DNA of 64,000 nucleotides from Bacteroidota bacterium (GTDB lineage Bacteria; Bacteroidota; Bacteroidia; NS11-12g; UBA955): NCBI GenBank assembly GCA_027621365.1, contig JAQCBH010000001.1, positions 1 to 64,000 of the forward strand, read 5' to 3'. Shown piece by piece: positions 12,261 to 21,696 of this stretch (position 1 is its first letter; each line of letters starts with the position of its first letter). The notes under the pieces were generated by a model. It saw only the letters and a program-made list of their open reading frames with translations, ran no database searches and was not told where the DNA came from. The position numbers and the translations under genes were made by a program.

Positions 12261-13733
12261 TTATCGGCTGTAATTCGGAGCTTCCTTGGTAATGGCCACG
12301 TCGTGCGGATGCGACTCACGCATACCAGCGTTGGTGATTTTCACAAACTGAGCAGTTTTCAAATCGTTCATGGTCGCAGCTCCACAATAGCCCATTCCGG
12401 CTTTGATACCGCCCACCAATTGGTAGACGACCTCGCTCAAATGGCCTTTGTAAGACACGGTTCCTACAATGCCTTCGGGCACCAATTTGGCCACCTCGTC
12501 TTCGGCATCTTGGAAGTATCGGTCTTTCGATCCTTCTTTCATGGCTTCGACCGAACCCATTCCACGGTAGCTCTTTACTTTACGACCATCGAAGAAGCTG
12601 GTTTCCCCGGGGCTTTCTTCGGTTCCGGCGAATAATCCGCCGGCCATAATGGCTCCAGCGCCGCCCACCAAGGCTTTGACAATGTCGCCGCTATAGCGAA
12701 TACCACCGTCAGCAATAACCGGAACTCCTGTCCCTTCCAGGGCATTGACGGCTTCCATCACCGCTGAGAGCTGAGGCATGCCAATACCGGCAATGATGCG
12801 CGTGGTGCAGATGGATCCAGGACCCACGCCCACTTTTACCGCGTCAGCACCCGCTTCAGCCAAGGCTTTGGCTGCCGCGCCTGTAGCTATGTTTCCGGCA
12901 ATGATTTGCAATTCGGGAAAGCGCTGCTTCACCGCTGCCACCATGTCAATCACCCCTTTGGAGTGACCGTGTGCCGTATCAATGGCGACCACATCAACCC
13001 CGACGGCTACCAAAGCTTCGACACGTTCCATGGTATCGGGAGTAACCCCAACCGCGGCACCAGCCAACAAGCGACCGTGCTTGTCTTTCACCGCGCGAGG
13101 ATAGTTTTTGACTTTCTGAATATCCTTGAAGGTGATCAAGCCTTGCAAAATGCCCTGCTCATCGACGATGGGCAACTTTTCAATTTTGTGTTTTTCCAAG
13201 ATGGCTTGAGCCCCTTTCAAATCGGTTCCCAAAGCCGCTGTGATCAAATTCTGCGAAGTCATCACCGCTCCCACCAAACGGCTCAAATCTTTCTCAAATC
13301 GCAGATCGCGATTGGTGATGATGCCCACCAATTTGTTAGCCGCATCGACCACGGGAATGCCCCCGATTTTGTTCTCCCTCATCAAAGTCACCGCATCGGC
13401 CAAACTGGCTTCAGGTGACAAGGTCAAAGGGTCCAGGATCATGCCGCTTTCGCTGCGCTTCACCTTTTTCACTTCTTCGGCCTGACGAGCAATGCTCATG
13501 TTCTTGTGAATGATGCCAATTCCTCCCTCGCGGGCCATGGCAATGGCCAAGCGGCTCTCGGTCACGGAATCCATAGCCGCTGAAACGATGGGTATGTTCA
13601 AGCGCAAGTTTTTCGTGAATTGCGTCGAGGTATCTACCTCACGGGGCAACACTTGAGAGTGGCGTGGAACCACCAATACATCGTCAAAGGTGAGACCTTC
13701 GAGTGCGAATTTGGAAAAGGTTGGGGAAGTCAT
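12261..13733 (-). CDS. guaB: IMP dehydrogenase with CBS domains
   Basis: [42 protein letters not shown] at 13733 ([14 protein letters not shown]). Confidence 0.97.
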   Translation of the reverse strand: MTSPTFSKFALEGLTFDDVLVVPRHSQVLPREVDTSTQFTKNLRLNIPIVSAAMDSVTESRLAIAMAREGGIGIIHKNMSIARQAEEVKKVKRSESGMILDPLTLSPEASLADAVTLMRENKIGGIPVVDAANKLVGIITNRDLRFEKDLSRLVGAVMTSQNLITAALGTDLKGAQAILEKHKIEKLPIVDEQGILQGLITFKDIQKVKNYPRAVKDKHGRLLAGAAVGVTPDTMERVEALVAVGVDVVAIDTAHGHSKGVIDMVAAVKQRFPELQIIAGNIATGAAAKALAEAGADAVKVGVGPGSICTTRIIAGIGMPQLSAVMEAVNALEGTGVPVIADGGIRYSGDIVKALVGGAGAIMAGGLFAGTEESPGETSFFDGRKVKSYRGMGSVEAMKEGSKDRYFQDAEDEVAKLVPEGIVGTVSYKGHLSEVVYQLVGGIKAGMGYCGAATMNDLKTAQFVKITNAGMRESHPHDVAITKEAPNYSR

Positions 13734-13807
13734 GCAAATACTACTTAAGGGGTGTGGGTATTTGCAGGGCAAAGTTAGCGAAATTTCGGCTGATATTTGA
13801 TTCTCTT

Positions 13808-14221
13808 ATGGCCAAATTCACGACTTCCTATTTGGGCCAGCTTCGCTGCGCCAACACCCATACCCAAAGCGGCACCTTGATTCACACCGACGCCCCCTCT
13901 GACAACTTGGGCAAAGGAGAGGCCTTCTCTCCTACTGATTTGTGTGCTTTGAGCTTGACCACGTGCATTGTCACTACCATGGGCATTTACGCCCAATCGC
14001 GCGAGTTCAGCATCACTTCCATCGAGGTTGACACTTGGAAACACATGGCCTCCGATCCCAGAAGAATTGCCAAAATTGAAGCGGAAATTCGCATCACCCT
14101 TCCGCCCGAATCAACTGAGCGTCAACGAGAAGGACTGCGCCGAGTGGTGCACACTTGCCCGGTCTCGAAAAGCTTGCATCCCGATTTGATACAAGACGTG
14201 CGAATTGTATTTGCCGATTGA
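13808..14221 (+). CDS. OsmC family protein
   Basis: FSPTDLCALSLTTCIVTTMGIYA and HTCPVSKSLHPD; ATG at 13808. Confidence 0.9.
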   Translation: MAKFTTSYLGQLRCANTHTQSGTLIHTDAPSDNLGKGEAFSPTDLCALSLTTCIVTTMGIYAQSREFSITSIEVDTWKHMASDPRRIAKIEAEIRITLPPESTERQREGLRRVVHTCPVSKSLHPDLIQDVRIVFAD

Positions 14222-14250
14222 GGTTTCCCGCTTATTTTTGCTGCCCCGTA

Positions 14251-14335
14251 GGAGAGATGGCAGAGCGGTCGAATGCGGCGGTCTTGAAAACCGTTGACTG
14301 TAACAGGTCCGGGGGTTCGAATCCCTCTCTCTCCG
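14251..14335 (+). tRNA. tRNA-Ser (anticodon TGA)
   Basis: Class II tRNA: acceptor ggagaga/tctctcc, anticodon loop cttgaaa, variable arm, T-loop ggttcgaatcc. Confidence 0.95.
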
Positions 14336-14336
14336 C
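14314..14336. repeat. att copy 1 (ggttcgaatccctctctctccgc), 3' end of tRNA-Ser, left boundary of element 1
   Basis: 23-bp segment recurs at 25845-25867 (20/23) and its last 13 bp at 30506-30518 (13/13). Confidence 0.88.
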
Positions 14337-14360
14337 AAGTTTAGTTCCGTGAACTGCGCA

Positions 14361-14398
14361 AAACCCTGCAAATCAATGCATTTGCAGGGTTTTTTATT
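14361..14398 (+). terminator. Rho-independent terminator (aaaccctgcaaat...atttgcagggttttttattttc)
   Basis: 13-bp stem plus T-rich tail 25 bp after att copy 1. Confidence 0.85.
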
Positions 14399-14439
14399 TT
14401 CTCCGTTGCGCAAAAAACTGCATGTTTGAGCACTTTTAA

Positions 14440-14662
14440 TTGTCCAAATCGTTACCCCTCCTGTTTTTGGGGTAACGAGGTAACGATTTTTAGACGTTCC
14501 CATACAATGCACTGATATGCAGCATTTTGCGCAGTTACTTGAAACAGGAATCTCGTAACATTGTGATGATAAAGTGAGGGAAGAAAAACTTGAAAAGCAT
14601 GTAATCGTTACCCTTTTCGTTTTCTCGGCAAAAAATTGCTGTTTTTAAGCAAAAAGGTAACG
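14440..14662. promoter_or_regulatory. Cluster of candidate integrase arm-type sites, consensus AATCGTTACC / GGTAACGATT
   Basis: Copies at 14446-14457, 14469-14477, 14479-14490, 14604-14613 and 14656-14662; the 19-mer ttgtccaaatcgttacccc at 14440-14458 recurs at 25774-25792 by the other end. Confidence 0.6.
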
Positions 14663-14690
14663 TGGTTTTTCAGGAGAAAAGCAAACCGTA

Positions 14691-15929
14691 ATGTCAGTAA
14701 AAAACACATTTAACATCTTGTTCTACATCAACAAGGCTAAACAAAACAAAGAAGGAGTTCCTATTCTCCTACGTATCACCATCAATGGTGCCAATGCCAC
14801 CATGTACACCAAACGAAGAATTGAACCCTATCTCTGGGACTCAAAATCAAGCATGCCTAGCAAACGAGAGGTAAAATGCACCGATCTCATCCTTTTCTTG
14901 GAAACGTTGCGAAACAAAGTGTTTCAAGCCTATACAGAGCTTTGTAGAGAGTATGATGATGTAACACCCCAACTTGTTCGCGATTATGTCCAGGGAGTCA
15001 ACGGTGGTACTTCTAGGACCCTTATGGAAATTTGGGACGAACACAACGAAGAACTTAAACGCACCATTGGCAAAGAATGCTCCTACACCTTGTGGCAAAA
15101 ACACAATACCGCAAAAAATCACTTTATTTCTTTTCTTCAATTGCATTACCGGGTTTCAGATGTTCCAGTACGCCAAGTACGTTACCACATGATCCGGGAA
15201 TACGAGCAATTCCTAAAAGGCAATAAGGGCTTAAAACACAATACCACTATTAAGTTTTTGCAGTTTACCAAGAAGATCACAATTCGAGCTTTGAAGTCAG
15301 GTTGGCTCAAAGTGGATCCTTTCGCAGATATTTCCTTAGGTTTAAAAGAAACGGATCGACCGTATTTGACACAAGATGAACTCGACAGCATCCTTGCAAA
15401 GCCTTTCAAAAATGGCAGATTGGATTTGGTAAAGGACTTGTTCCTGTTTTCTTGCTACACAGGGCTTGCTTATGCAGATGTGAAAAAACTTTGCCGGTCA
15501 GAAATTGAAAGAACATCCAATGGCATGTGGTGGATTAAAACTAGGCGTCAAAAAACCAAAGAACGCAGTCAAATTCCACTTTTAGCAATGGCCATGGAAA
15601 TTATTGAGAAGTACACAGTTTTGTCAAAACTGCAATCAGATGAGCTTGTATTGCCAGTTATCAGCAATCAGAAGCTCAACTCATACCTGAAAGAGATTGC
15701 GGATATAGTGGGGATTGAAAAGAATCTCACTTTCCATGTAGCACGGCACACCTTTGCAACTACCGTTACGCTACAAAATGGTGTTCCCATTGAGAGTGTA
15801 AGCAGGATGATGGGCCACACCAACATTCAGACTACTCAACACTATGCACGAGTCGTTGATAAGAAAGTTGCCGATGACATGTATCTGATGAGTCAAAGGA
15901 TGAATATTCCACTTGCTGGAACCAATTAA
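14691..15929 (+). CDS. Tyrosine recombinase / integrase (Bacteroidetes, SAM-like N-terminal domain)
   Basis: LFSCYTGLAYADV (Arg region), LTFHVARHTFATT (HxxR), MGHTNIQTTQHYARV (Tyr). Confidence 0.95.
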   Translation: MSVKNTFNILFYINKAKQNKEGVPILLRITINGANATMYTKRRIEPYLWDSKSSMPSKREVKCTDLILFLETLRNKVFQAYTELCREYDDVTPQLVRDYVQGVNGGTSRTLMEIWDEHNEELKRTIGKECSYTLWQKHNTAKNHFISFLQLHYRVSDVPVRQVRYHMIREYEQFLKGNKGLKHNTTIKFLQFTKKITIRALKSGWLKVDPFADISLGLKETDRPYLTQDELDSILAKPFKNGRLDLVKDLFLFSCYTGLAYADVKKLCRSEIERTSNGMWWIKTRRQKTKERSQIPLLAMAMEIIEKYTVLSKLQSDELVLPVISNQKLNSYLKEIADIVGIEKNLTFHVARHTFATTVTLQNGVPIESVSRMMGHTNIQTTQHYARVVDKKVADDMYLMSQRMNIPLAGTN

Positions 15930-15960
15930 TTGGTGCATTCAAAATTCAAAATCACCCCCT

Positions 15961-16007
15961 TAGTGCAAAGTGCAATCTCCCTATAGGGAGGATTGCACTT
16001 TGCACTA
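15961..16007. repeat. Near-perfect 47-bp palindrome tagtgcaaagtgcaatc-tccctatagggag-gattgcactttgcacta
   Basis: 17-bp exact arms; the central tccctataggga is itself palindromic. Confidence 0.9.
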
Positions 16008-16205
16008 TATGGGGATATGATTTGAAAACAAGCCGGAAACCCTTGAAAAACTTAGGTTCATAGAACAAATGCAGTCATATTCATCAAGCTTTGAATTTTA
16101 GGATGAATCTGAGCATAAAAGTGAAAGGTTCACATTTTCAAAATTTGCGCAGAGGTTCCGCATTATGCACAAACACTGAAAAAGGAAATTGTTTAGAATT
16201 GCCCA

Positions 16206-16484
16206 ATGGAAATAAAACATAGAAGCAACAAGTCAATGGGAAGGCCACAAAACAGTTTGGATGATGATGAAAAATTCAGAATTAAGACCTACGGATTTGG
16301 AGAGTTGGCACAGCTCTACCTCCCTGAAGCAACCCCCATGAGCGCTTCTAACCGTTTGCGTATTTGGATTACCAGGAACAAATCCTTGATGCGAAAACTA
16401 TCAGAGCTCGGCTACGCCAAGGGTATGCGGCTATTAACCCCTGAAATGGTAAAAGAGATTGTCGCTGTTATTGGGGATCCGTGA
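16206..16484 (+). CDS. DUF4248-like small protein; possible HTH or excisionase-like accessory factor
   Basis: FRIKTYGFGELAQLYLPEATPMSASNRLRIWI...LSELGY...LTPEMVKEIVAVIGDP pattern. Confidence 0.6.
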   Translation: MEIKHRSNKSMGRPQNSLDDDEKFRIKTYGFGELAQLYLPEATPMSASNRLRIWITRNKSLMRKLSELGYAKGMRLLTPEMVKEIVAVIGDP

Positions 16485-16513
16485 TCCAGTTCTCTGGCGG
16501 TTCTGCAAGGTGG

Positions 16514-16531
16514 GTTCGAAATATTTCGAAC
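16514..16531. promoter_or_regulatory. Perfect 18-bp palindrome GTTCGAAATATTTCGAAC, candidate operator
   Basis: Sequence equals its own reverse complement. Confidence 0.5.
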
Positions 16532-16687
16532 AAGTGTTACGAAGTAGAGTATTTCAGAGCAGCTTATCTGTCCACCGAGACAAAGCTTGCTATGAACCCA
16601 AATCCTGCGAAAACTACTGTCCACCCATGTTTTAAACCCATGTAGGCACGGTTATTTTTTCCTTTCGACTATCCAATAATGACCATG

Positions 16688-16819
16688 GCATAACGTTTTG
16701 CAGCTACCGGAAGGTGGCGATTACGAAGTGCTTCACTATCAATCAAACACAAATTTTAATAGATGCACAAAGCTTCAATTAACCACTGAACCGCCACTTT
16801 TGGGTAGGTGCTGTTATGC
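16688..16819 (-). repeat. attC-like imperfect palindrome, copy 1 (132 bp)
   Basis: Ends GCATAAC/GTTATGC; inner stem about 16 positions (16704-16719 with 16792-16807); same length as and ungapped-alignable to 17678-17809. Confidence 0.7.
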
Positions 16820-16827
16820 GGTTTTTT

Positions 16828-17655
16828 TTATTGTTTAAATAGTTTTTCCATTTCTAATATCCTTTCGGATTTTATAATAAGTCCTAAATTGTTTGGAATC
16901 TGCGACACAGTGATTGGTCTTAATAGGTTTGGTGTCATAATTATTTCCCCTGTTGCTGTCGCTTGTGGTCCAGCGAATAATACTCCAAGAAGTATAATTC
17001 GATTTGCACCCATACACATATTTCCATTCTTATCTTTATAACAACCTTCATTAAAGATTAAAACCGGAGAACCGCTTGAACCTGGAAAGGCAGCTATGTC
17101 AATCATTATTTCCTTTTTACCATTGTAGTCCAACAAAGGGTTTGTAGCTGTAGTTCCCATTCTGAAAATTGGCATATTATTTACCGAATCCCATATTCCA
17201 TTTGGGTAACCAATCATTAAAACGTCTTCAATTGCGGTTAATTCCTCTTTATGTTTGTCTGTTGGTAGAAGGTTTTTTGTGAAAGGAATATAAAACAGTT
17301 TATCACCTCTTTTTGCTGCTTCATTTACAAATGGTGCTATTGACATTGCACAAAGGTCAACGTCTGCTTCGGGATGAAGTCGCCAAAAACTTTCAAAATT
17401 GTCAAAAGCCAAAGTGAAGTGTTGCGTGTCAACAGGCTCACCCTTTTCATTTGCTTTTGTAATGATTAACTTTCCTTTTGCCGCGTTTTTAATTACATGT
17501 TTGTTTGTAACAACAACAGGAACGTGAGTGTTGTTAGTTGTGTCCTCATGGAAATTGAAGAAAAATCCAGTTCCTGTTGAAATTCCTCCAGTCTTAAGCT
17601 CACACTCAATTCTGACTGTCGAATATGTTAGTTGTTCTGAAATTGATAAATTCAT
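16828..17655 (-). CDS. Trypsin-like serine protease (S1-type)
   Basis: VVTNKHVI (His), DVDLCAM (Asp), FPGSSGSPV (Ser) catalytic triad. Confidence 0.85.
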   Translation of the reverse strand: MNLSISEQLTYSTVRIECELKTGGISTGTGFFFNFHEDTTNNTHVPVVVTNKHVIKNAAKGKLIITKANEKGEPVDTQHFTLAFDNFESFWRLHPEADVDLCAMSIAPFVNEAAKRGDKLFYIPFTKNLLPTDKHKEELTAIEDVLMIGYPNGIWDSVNNMPIFRMGTTATNPLLDYNGKKEIMIDIAAFPGSSGSPVLIFNEGCYKDKNGNMCMGANRIILLGVLFAGPQATATGEIIMTPNLLRPITVSQIPNNLGLIIKSERILEMEKLFKQ

Positions 17656-17677
17656 ATTGTCGTCTTTTTAAAATGAC

Positions 17678-17809
17678 GCATAACGGTTTGCGGCTACAAG
17701 AAGTTGGCGATTTCGAAGCACTAAACTGTCTGCCACCACAAAACTTGACACGAAGCACAAAGGTCCATTTAACCACTGAACCGCCAATTTCTTGTAGGTG
17801 CTGTTACAA
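17678..17809 (-). repeat. attC-like imperfect palindrome, copy 2 (132 bp)
   Basis: Ungapped match to 16688-16819, conserved ends and variable centre; inner stem 17694-17709 with 17782-17797. Confidence 0.7.
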
Positions 17810-17827
17810 GCTGAGCTTATTGGGCTG

Positions 17828-18790
17828 TCACTCGAAAATATTCCTCTCATTGCTGCCATCAATGTCCATAATGATAATCTTTCCTTCTTCTGTCCAACTA
17901 CCTGTATTGTTTTGATACTCTGTTGCGTCAACTCTTTCAACAATTATTTTGCTTCCGTCCGGAGAAATACTTAAATATCTGTAGGACCTTGAATCACATC
18001 CACATTTTATTTTAGTTACGATTTTAGAGTTCTTGTTTACTTTAAATAGACCTTCTCTATAAGTAGAATAATAAATGTCGATGTTATTGGGATGCCAATC
18101 AATACCTGTAATTTGAAAGCGTCCATTATTTTCTAATTCAATTACTTGACTAACATTTTTATCTAATCTCAAATTAATGCTTGGATTCGCAGTATATAAT
18201 TGAAACGCTGATTCGTTATTAGAATTGACAGACCCATTTCTAAATGAAGAATTACGGATTGTGTCTAAAATTAAACCATTAGTATTGATTTTGCAGTAAA
18301 AATATGGTACTCCTAAATTAAAAGAAAATTCAACTGACAAAGAAGAATCATTAACCCAGGCGGGGTAGAGATAATAATTTGAACTGGTTATCTTCTTGTT
18401 TACAGAGCCATCATCTTTCAATAAATTGATTTGATAATCATTCGAAATAAATGCTATCCAACCATTCTTACCCCACTTTGGTTGTCCCACAATATTTGTA
18501 TTATTTAATAACACTGTTTCGACCTTCGACTGAATGTTGAACTTGATCAGTTGGGATTTATTATTTTCTTCTTTTACATAGACAATTTCGTTTGAATTAT
18601 TTGGGTTAAAACAAGGTGCGTGTTTTTGAATATTCTTCTGTTTAATTGTGGATATACCACCCTCTGGCTTTGGAAAATTTTCGCATTTATCATCTAGCCT
18701 GCAAACCTTATCTTTCTTACAAGTTTGAAGAAATAAGCACACCAGGGCAATAAGCCCCGATGTGAATAAAAATGTTAAAAACCGTTTCAT
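17828..18790 (-). CDS. Lipoprotein with TolB/WD40-like beta-propeller repeats
   Basis: Signal peptide ending near LQTCKK; repeats such as KWGKNGWIAFISND and ISPDGSKIIVERVD. Confidence 0.7.
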   Translation of the reverse strand: MKRFLTFLFTSGLIALVCLFLQTCKKDKVCRLDDKCENFPKPEGGISTIKQKNIQKHAPCFNPNNSNEIVYVKEENNKSQLIKFNIQSKVETVLLNNTNIVGQPKWGKNGWIAFISNDYQINLLKDDGSVNKKITSSNYYLYPAWVNDSSLSVEFSFNLGVPYFYCKINTNGLILDTIRNSSFRNGSVNSNNESAFQLYTANPSINLRLDKNVSQVIELENNGRFQITGIDWHPNNIDIYYSTYREGLFKVNKNSKIVTKIKCGCDSRSYRYLSISPDGSKIIVERVDATEYQNNTGSWTEEGKIIIMDIDGSNERNIFE

Positions 18791-19920
18791 TTTACAATTG
18801 ATATTTTTTGAGAAACAGTGCCTTCTGATGTGCGAAGATTACAAAAATAAATACCTGCATTTAGATTCTGTAATTGTAATTCAATTTCCTGGTGTCCATC
18901 CGTTGTTTTTTGCTTGGGTTGTGAATAAACAACTTTACCTGTGAGGTCTGTTACCTCAATACCCAATTCTGTACTTTTTAACAAAGTAAACATAATAGTA
19001 AAAATACCATTTGATGGATTTGGAATTACCCTCGCAAAATTCTTGTCAATTGGTATATTTTTTACGCCTGTTGCTAAAGGATCTTCGGAATAAACAGTTA
19101 ATGACATTCTTCCTGTTCCGTTTAAGCCGTTGCTTGGCAACCATTTATTTATTGACTGGCCAAGAATATTGGTTTTGATTTCAAAAATATAACCTTTCAT
19201 AGTGGCAGAAGTTTGATTCCATGTGGTAACGTTGCTGTTTACTTCTGGAATTACTGGTTGATTCGCCCAAAGTGTAGAGCTTGAATTGCGTTTCCATACA
19301 TCAATAATTGTTCTGCCGGATGGTTGTGTAATATTATAGGTCTGTGTTATTTCATACACATCGCCAAAATATGTGCCGGCTGCAATCCCATTAGCCCCTT
19401 GTGCTACCTGTATTTGAACATTTGAGCCAATTTTTGTTCCAGAATTATTGTTAAATGTTTGGGTGTAATGCCTTACTTCAAATCTTGGCCAGCGAATGCC
19501 CTGCAATGTAGCACCTGCGTTAATTCTACCAAAGCCGTTGTCATTATCATATCCAATTGCACCAACATCAGTTGCAAACCTTTGCAATAAATTCTCCACA
19601 TCGTCAGGAGCAAGGTTATTTGGGGCATTACTTGGGGCGTTAATGTAACTAAGCATTAGCCCTGCAACACCTGCGGCATGGGGTGCAGCAAATGATGTGC
19701 CATCAGCATTTACGTTATATGTATTGTTTGTATTTGCATCTAAAGAAGCGTAAATTGGAAAAGTGCCTGGTGCAATGAAATCTAAATTATTACCAGTAGT
19801 TGAAAATAATGCTTTACTACCTGTGTGGTCATTTGCACCTACTTTCATAACCCATTCGTCCCTGTAGCTCGAAGGGTATTGAGCAGTACTGCTTGAGGTA
19901 TTTCCAGAAGCAAATGACAT
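18787..19920 (-). pseudogene. 5'-truncated S8 (subtilisin-like) protease with T9SS type A C-terminal sorting domain
   Basis: Begins mid-domain (VVMSFASGN); has GTSFAAPHAAGVAGLM (Ser motif) but no Asp/His motifs; C-terminus VIPNPSNGIFTIMF...VSQKISIVK. Confidence 0.75.
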
Positions 19921-20147
19921 TACAACATTGTTTCTCCTGAATCATTGGTCGTAAAAGAACCCAATTCATCAATTATTTTATTGGCAGTTCCTCCTTTGGT
20001 ATGGACAGTAAATGTCAACCCTTTAAATCTTTGACCTGTTGTCCCATCCATTACTATACCTTTTATTTTGAACTTTTCAGTTTCTTTTTTGCAGCCCACT
20101 TGGGCTACAAAAAAGATGGCTATAGTGATGTATATTATGTTTTTCAT
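19920..20147 (-). pseudogene. Truncated lipoprotein paralog 1, joined to the subtilase fragment
   Basis: Near-identical to the N-terminal part of 21036-21692 up to TTNDSG, then ends ETML*. Confidence 0.75.
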
Positions 20148-20148
20148 A

Positions 20149-20784
20149 TTAATAATTGATATTGGCCTTATCAACTATTGGATCACCCGTAATTTCAAAC
20201 TGAAGATGTTTAGTTCTTATAAGCTTGTTGATTGACTTATCAAAATAAAATTCATTAAAATTACGCCCATATCCAAATGCATAAGGACCAGGCTCAAGTC
20301 TAAAATTTAAAATGTATGTTTCGGGAATATCTGTAAATGTATCAAGAATTCTAGTTCCATCAATATAGTATTGGTAAAAATACAAAGTATCTGTATTGTT
20401 TTTTAATGAATTATCCGTTGATAATGTCAACTCTAAAGTGCCTTTATCTGAAAAATACCAAGGATTTTTTTCAAAGTTTTCATTAATTGGTAAATTTCTC
20501 ACCCTTCCAGTATAACCATCTTCTAAAGTTATTGAACTTCCTTTTTGTCTTTTATATTTAAATTCAAATATTCCCTGTGCATCGGTTGTGAATTTTCCAA
20601 TTTCGTGTGAAAACTTGTCATTATAATCTTTCGCTATTAATGTCATGGTTTCATTCACTCTAGTTGGTTGCATAGTCGTCCCATTTATAAACTGACCCTT
20701 AAATGTAAATTCTTCAACTTCTTTTTTGCAGCCCACTTGGGCTACAAAAAAGATGGCTATAGTGATATATATTATATTTTTCAT
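20149..20784 (-). CDS. Lipoprotein paralog 2
   Basis: Signal peptide MKNIIYITIAIFFVAQVGCKKE shared with the two adjacent paralogs; C-terminus GDPIVDKANINY. Confidence 0.7.
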   Translation of the reverse strand: MKNIIYITIAIFFVAQVGCKKEVEEFTFKGQFINGTTMQPTRVNETMTLIAKDYNDKFSHEIGKFTTDAQGIFEFKYKRQKGSSITLEDGYTGRVRNLPINENFEKNPWYFSDKGTLELTLSTDNSLKNNTDTLYFYQYYIDGTRILDTFTDIPETYILNFRLEPGPYAFGYGRNFNEFYFDKSINKLIRTKHLQFEITGDPIVDKANINY

Positions 20785-20882
20785 ATTCTTAATTGTTGTT
20801 TAAAATGATTTTGTTTCTAAAAAAACCGTTTGTGGTTGTAACTTCAATGAGTAATAAACCACTATTTGAAATATTGGCTTGT
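20783..20882 (-). pseudogene. Duplicated fragment of the T9SS sorting-domain 3' end of the esterase gene
   Basis: About 100 bp matching 21691-21790 nearly identically, then divergence. Confidence 0.8.
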
Positions 20883-21035
20883 GTACGTCGTCAAGTTCAT
20901 TAGGACAAGTGTCAAATAAAAATAAGTGATTGATTTTGAATTTACAATAGGTGATTTGTCAATTTTTGTTAGCACTATTTTAGTCATTATTTTAATACTT
21001 TCCAATTCTTGGACCAACAGATTATTGAATCTAAG

Positions 21036-21692
21036 TTAATATTTAATTTCAAATTCATCAACTATTGGATCACCGGTGACTTTTCCTGTTATAGAACCTA
21101 AGTAATTAACAATATTAATATTGCCTTGATGATACTTCCATGCAAAAGTATTCGAATTCACACCCCAAACAATCCCCCATTCTTCGTTAGGCGGTGTAAT
21201 TAATGTGTAATTATAACCTTTATAGACATTAGTTAATGTGTCAATTACTTGCCTAAATACATTGTTTGAATTTAATTTAGAATAACCAACAAATAAAGTA
21301 TCAGTATTTTTAATGTTTGGACAATTGCAAATGATTTTGAATTTTCCCAAAGTAGATTTATAAAACACTTTATCTACATCTTTGTTTAAAGGAATATCTT
21401 TAAATTTCATAAAATTATTTATTACACTTATTGAATTTGCAGATATACCCTTTATCCTGTCGTACATAAATTCAAAATCTCCTGAATCGTTGGTCGTAAA
21501 AGAACCCAAATCATCAATTATTTTATTGGCAGTTCCTCCTTTGGTATAGACAGTAAATGTCAACCCTTTAAATCTTTGACCTGTTGTTCCATCCATTACT
21601 CTACCTTTTATTTTGAACTTTTCAGGTTCTTTTTTGCAGCCCACTTGGGCTACAAAAAAGATGGCTATGGTAATGTATATTATGTTTTTCAT
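21036..21692 (-). CDS. Lipoprotein paralog 3
   Basis: Same signal peptide; C-terminus GDPIVDEFEIKY. Confidence 0.7.
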   Translation of the reverse strand: MKNIIYITIAIFFVAQVGCKKEPEKFKIKGRVMDGTTGQRFKGLTFTVYTKGGTANKIIDDLGSFTTNDSGDFEFMYDRIKGISANSISVINNFMKFKDIPLNKDVDKVFYKSTLGKFKIICNCPNIKNTDTLFVGYSKLNSNNVFRQVIDTLTNVYKGYNYTLITPPNEEWGIVWGVNSNTFAWKYHQGNINIVNYLGSITGKVTGDPIVDEFEIKY

Positions 21693-21696
21693 ATTC

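Noticed and set aside
14691-15929. Considered whether this is an integron integrase serving the attC-like palindromes
   Set aside because: Reads as a SAM-like phage/ICE-type Bacteroidetes integrase beside a tRNA att site; no IntI-specific insertion recognised by eye.
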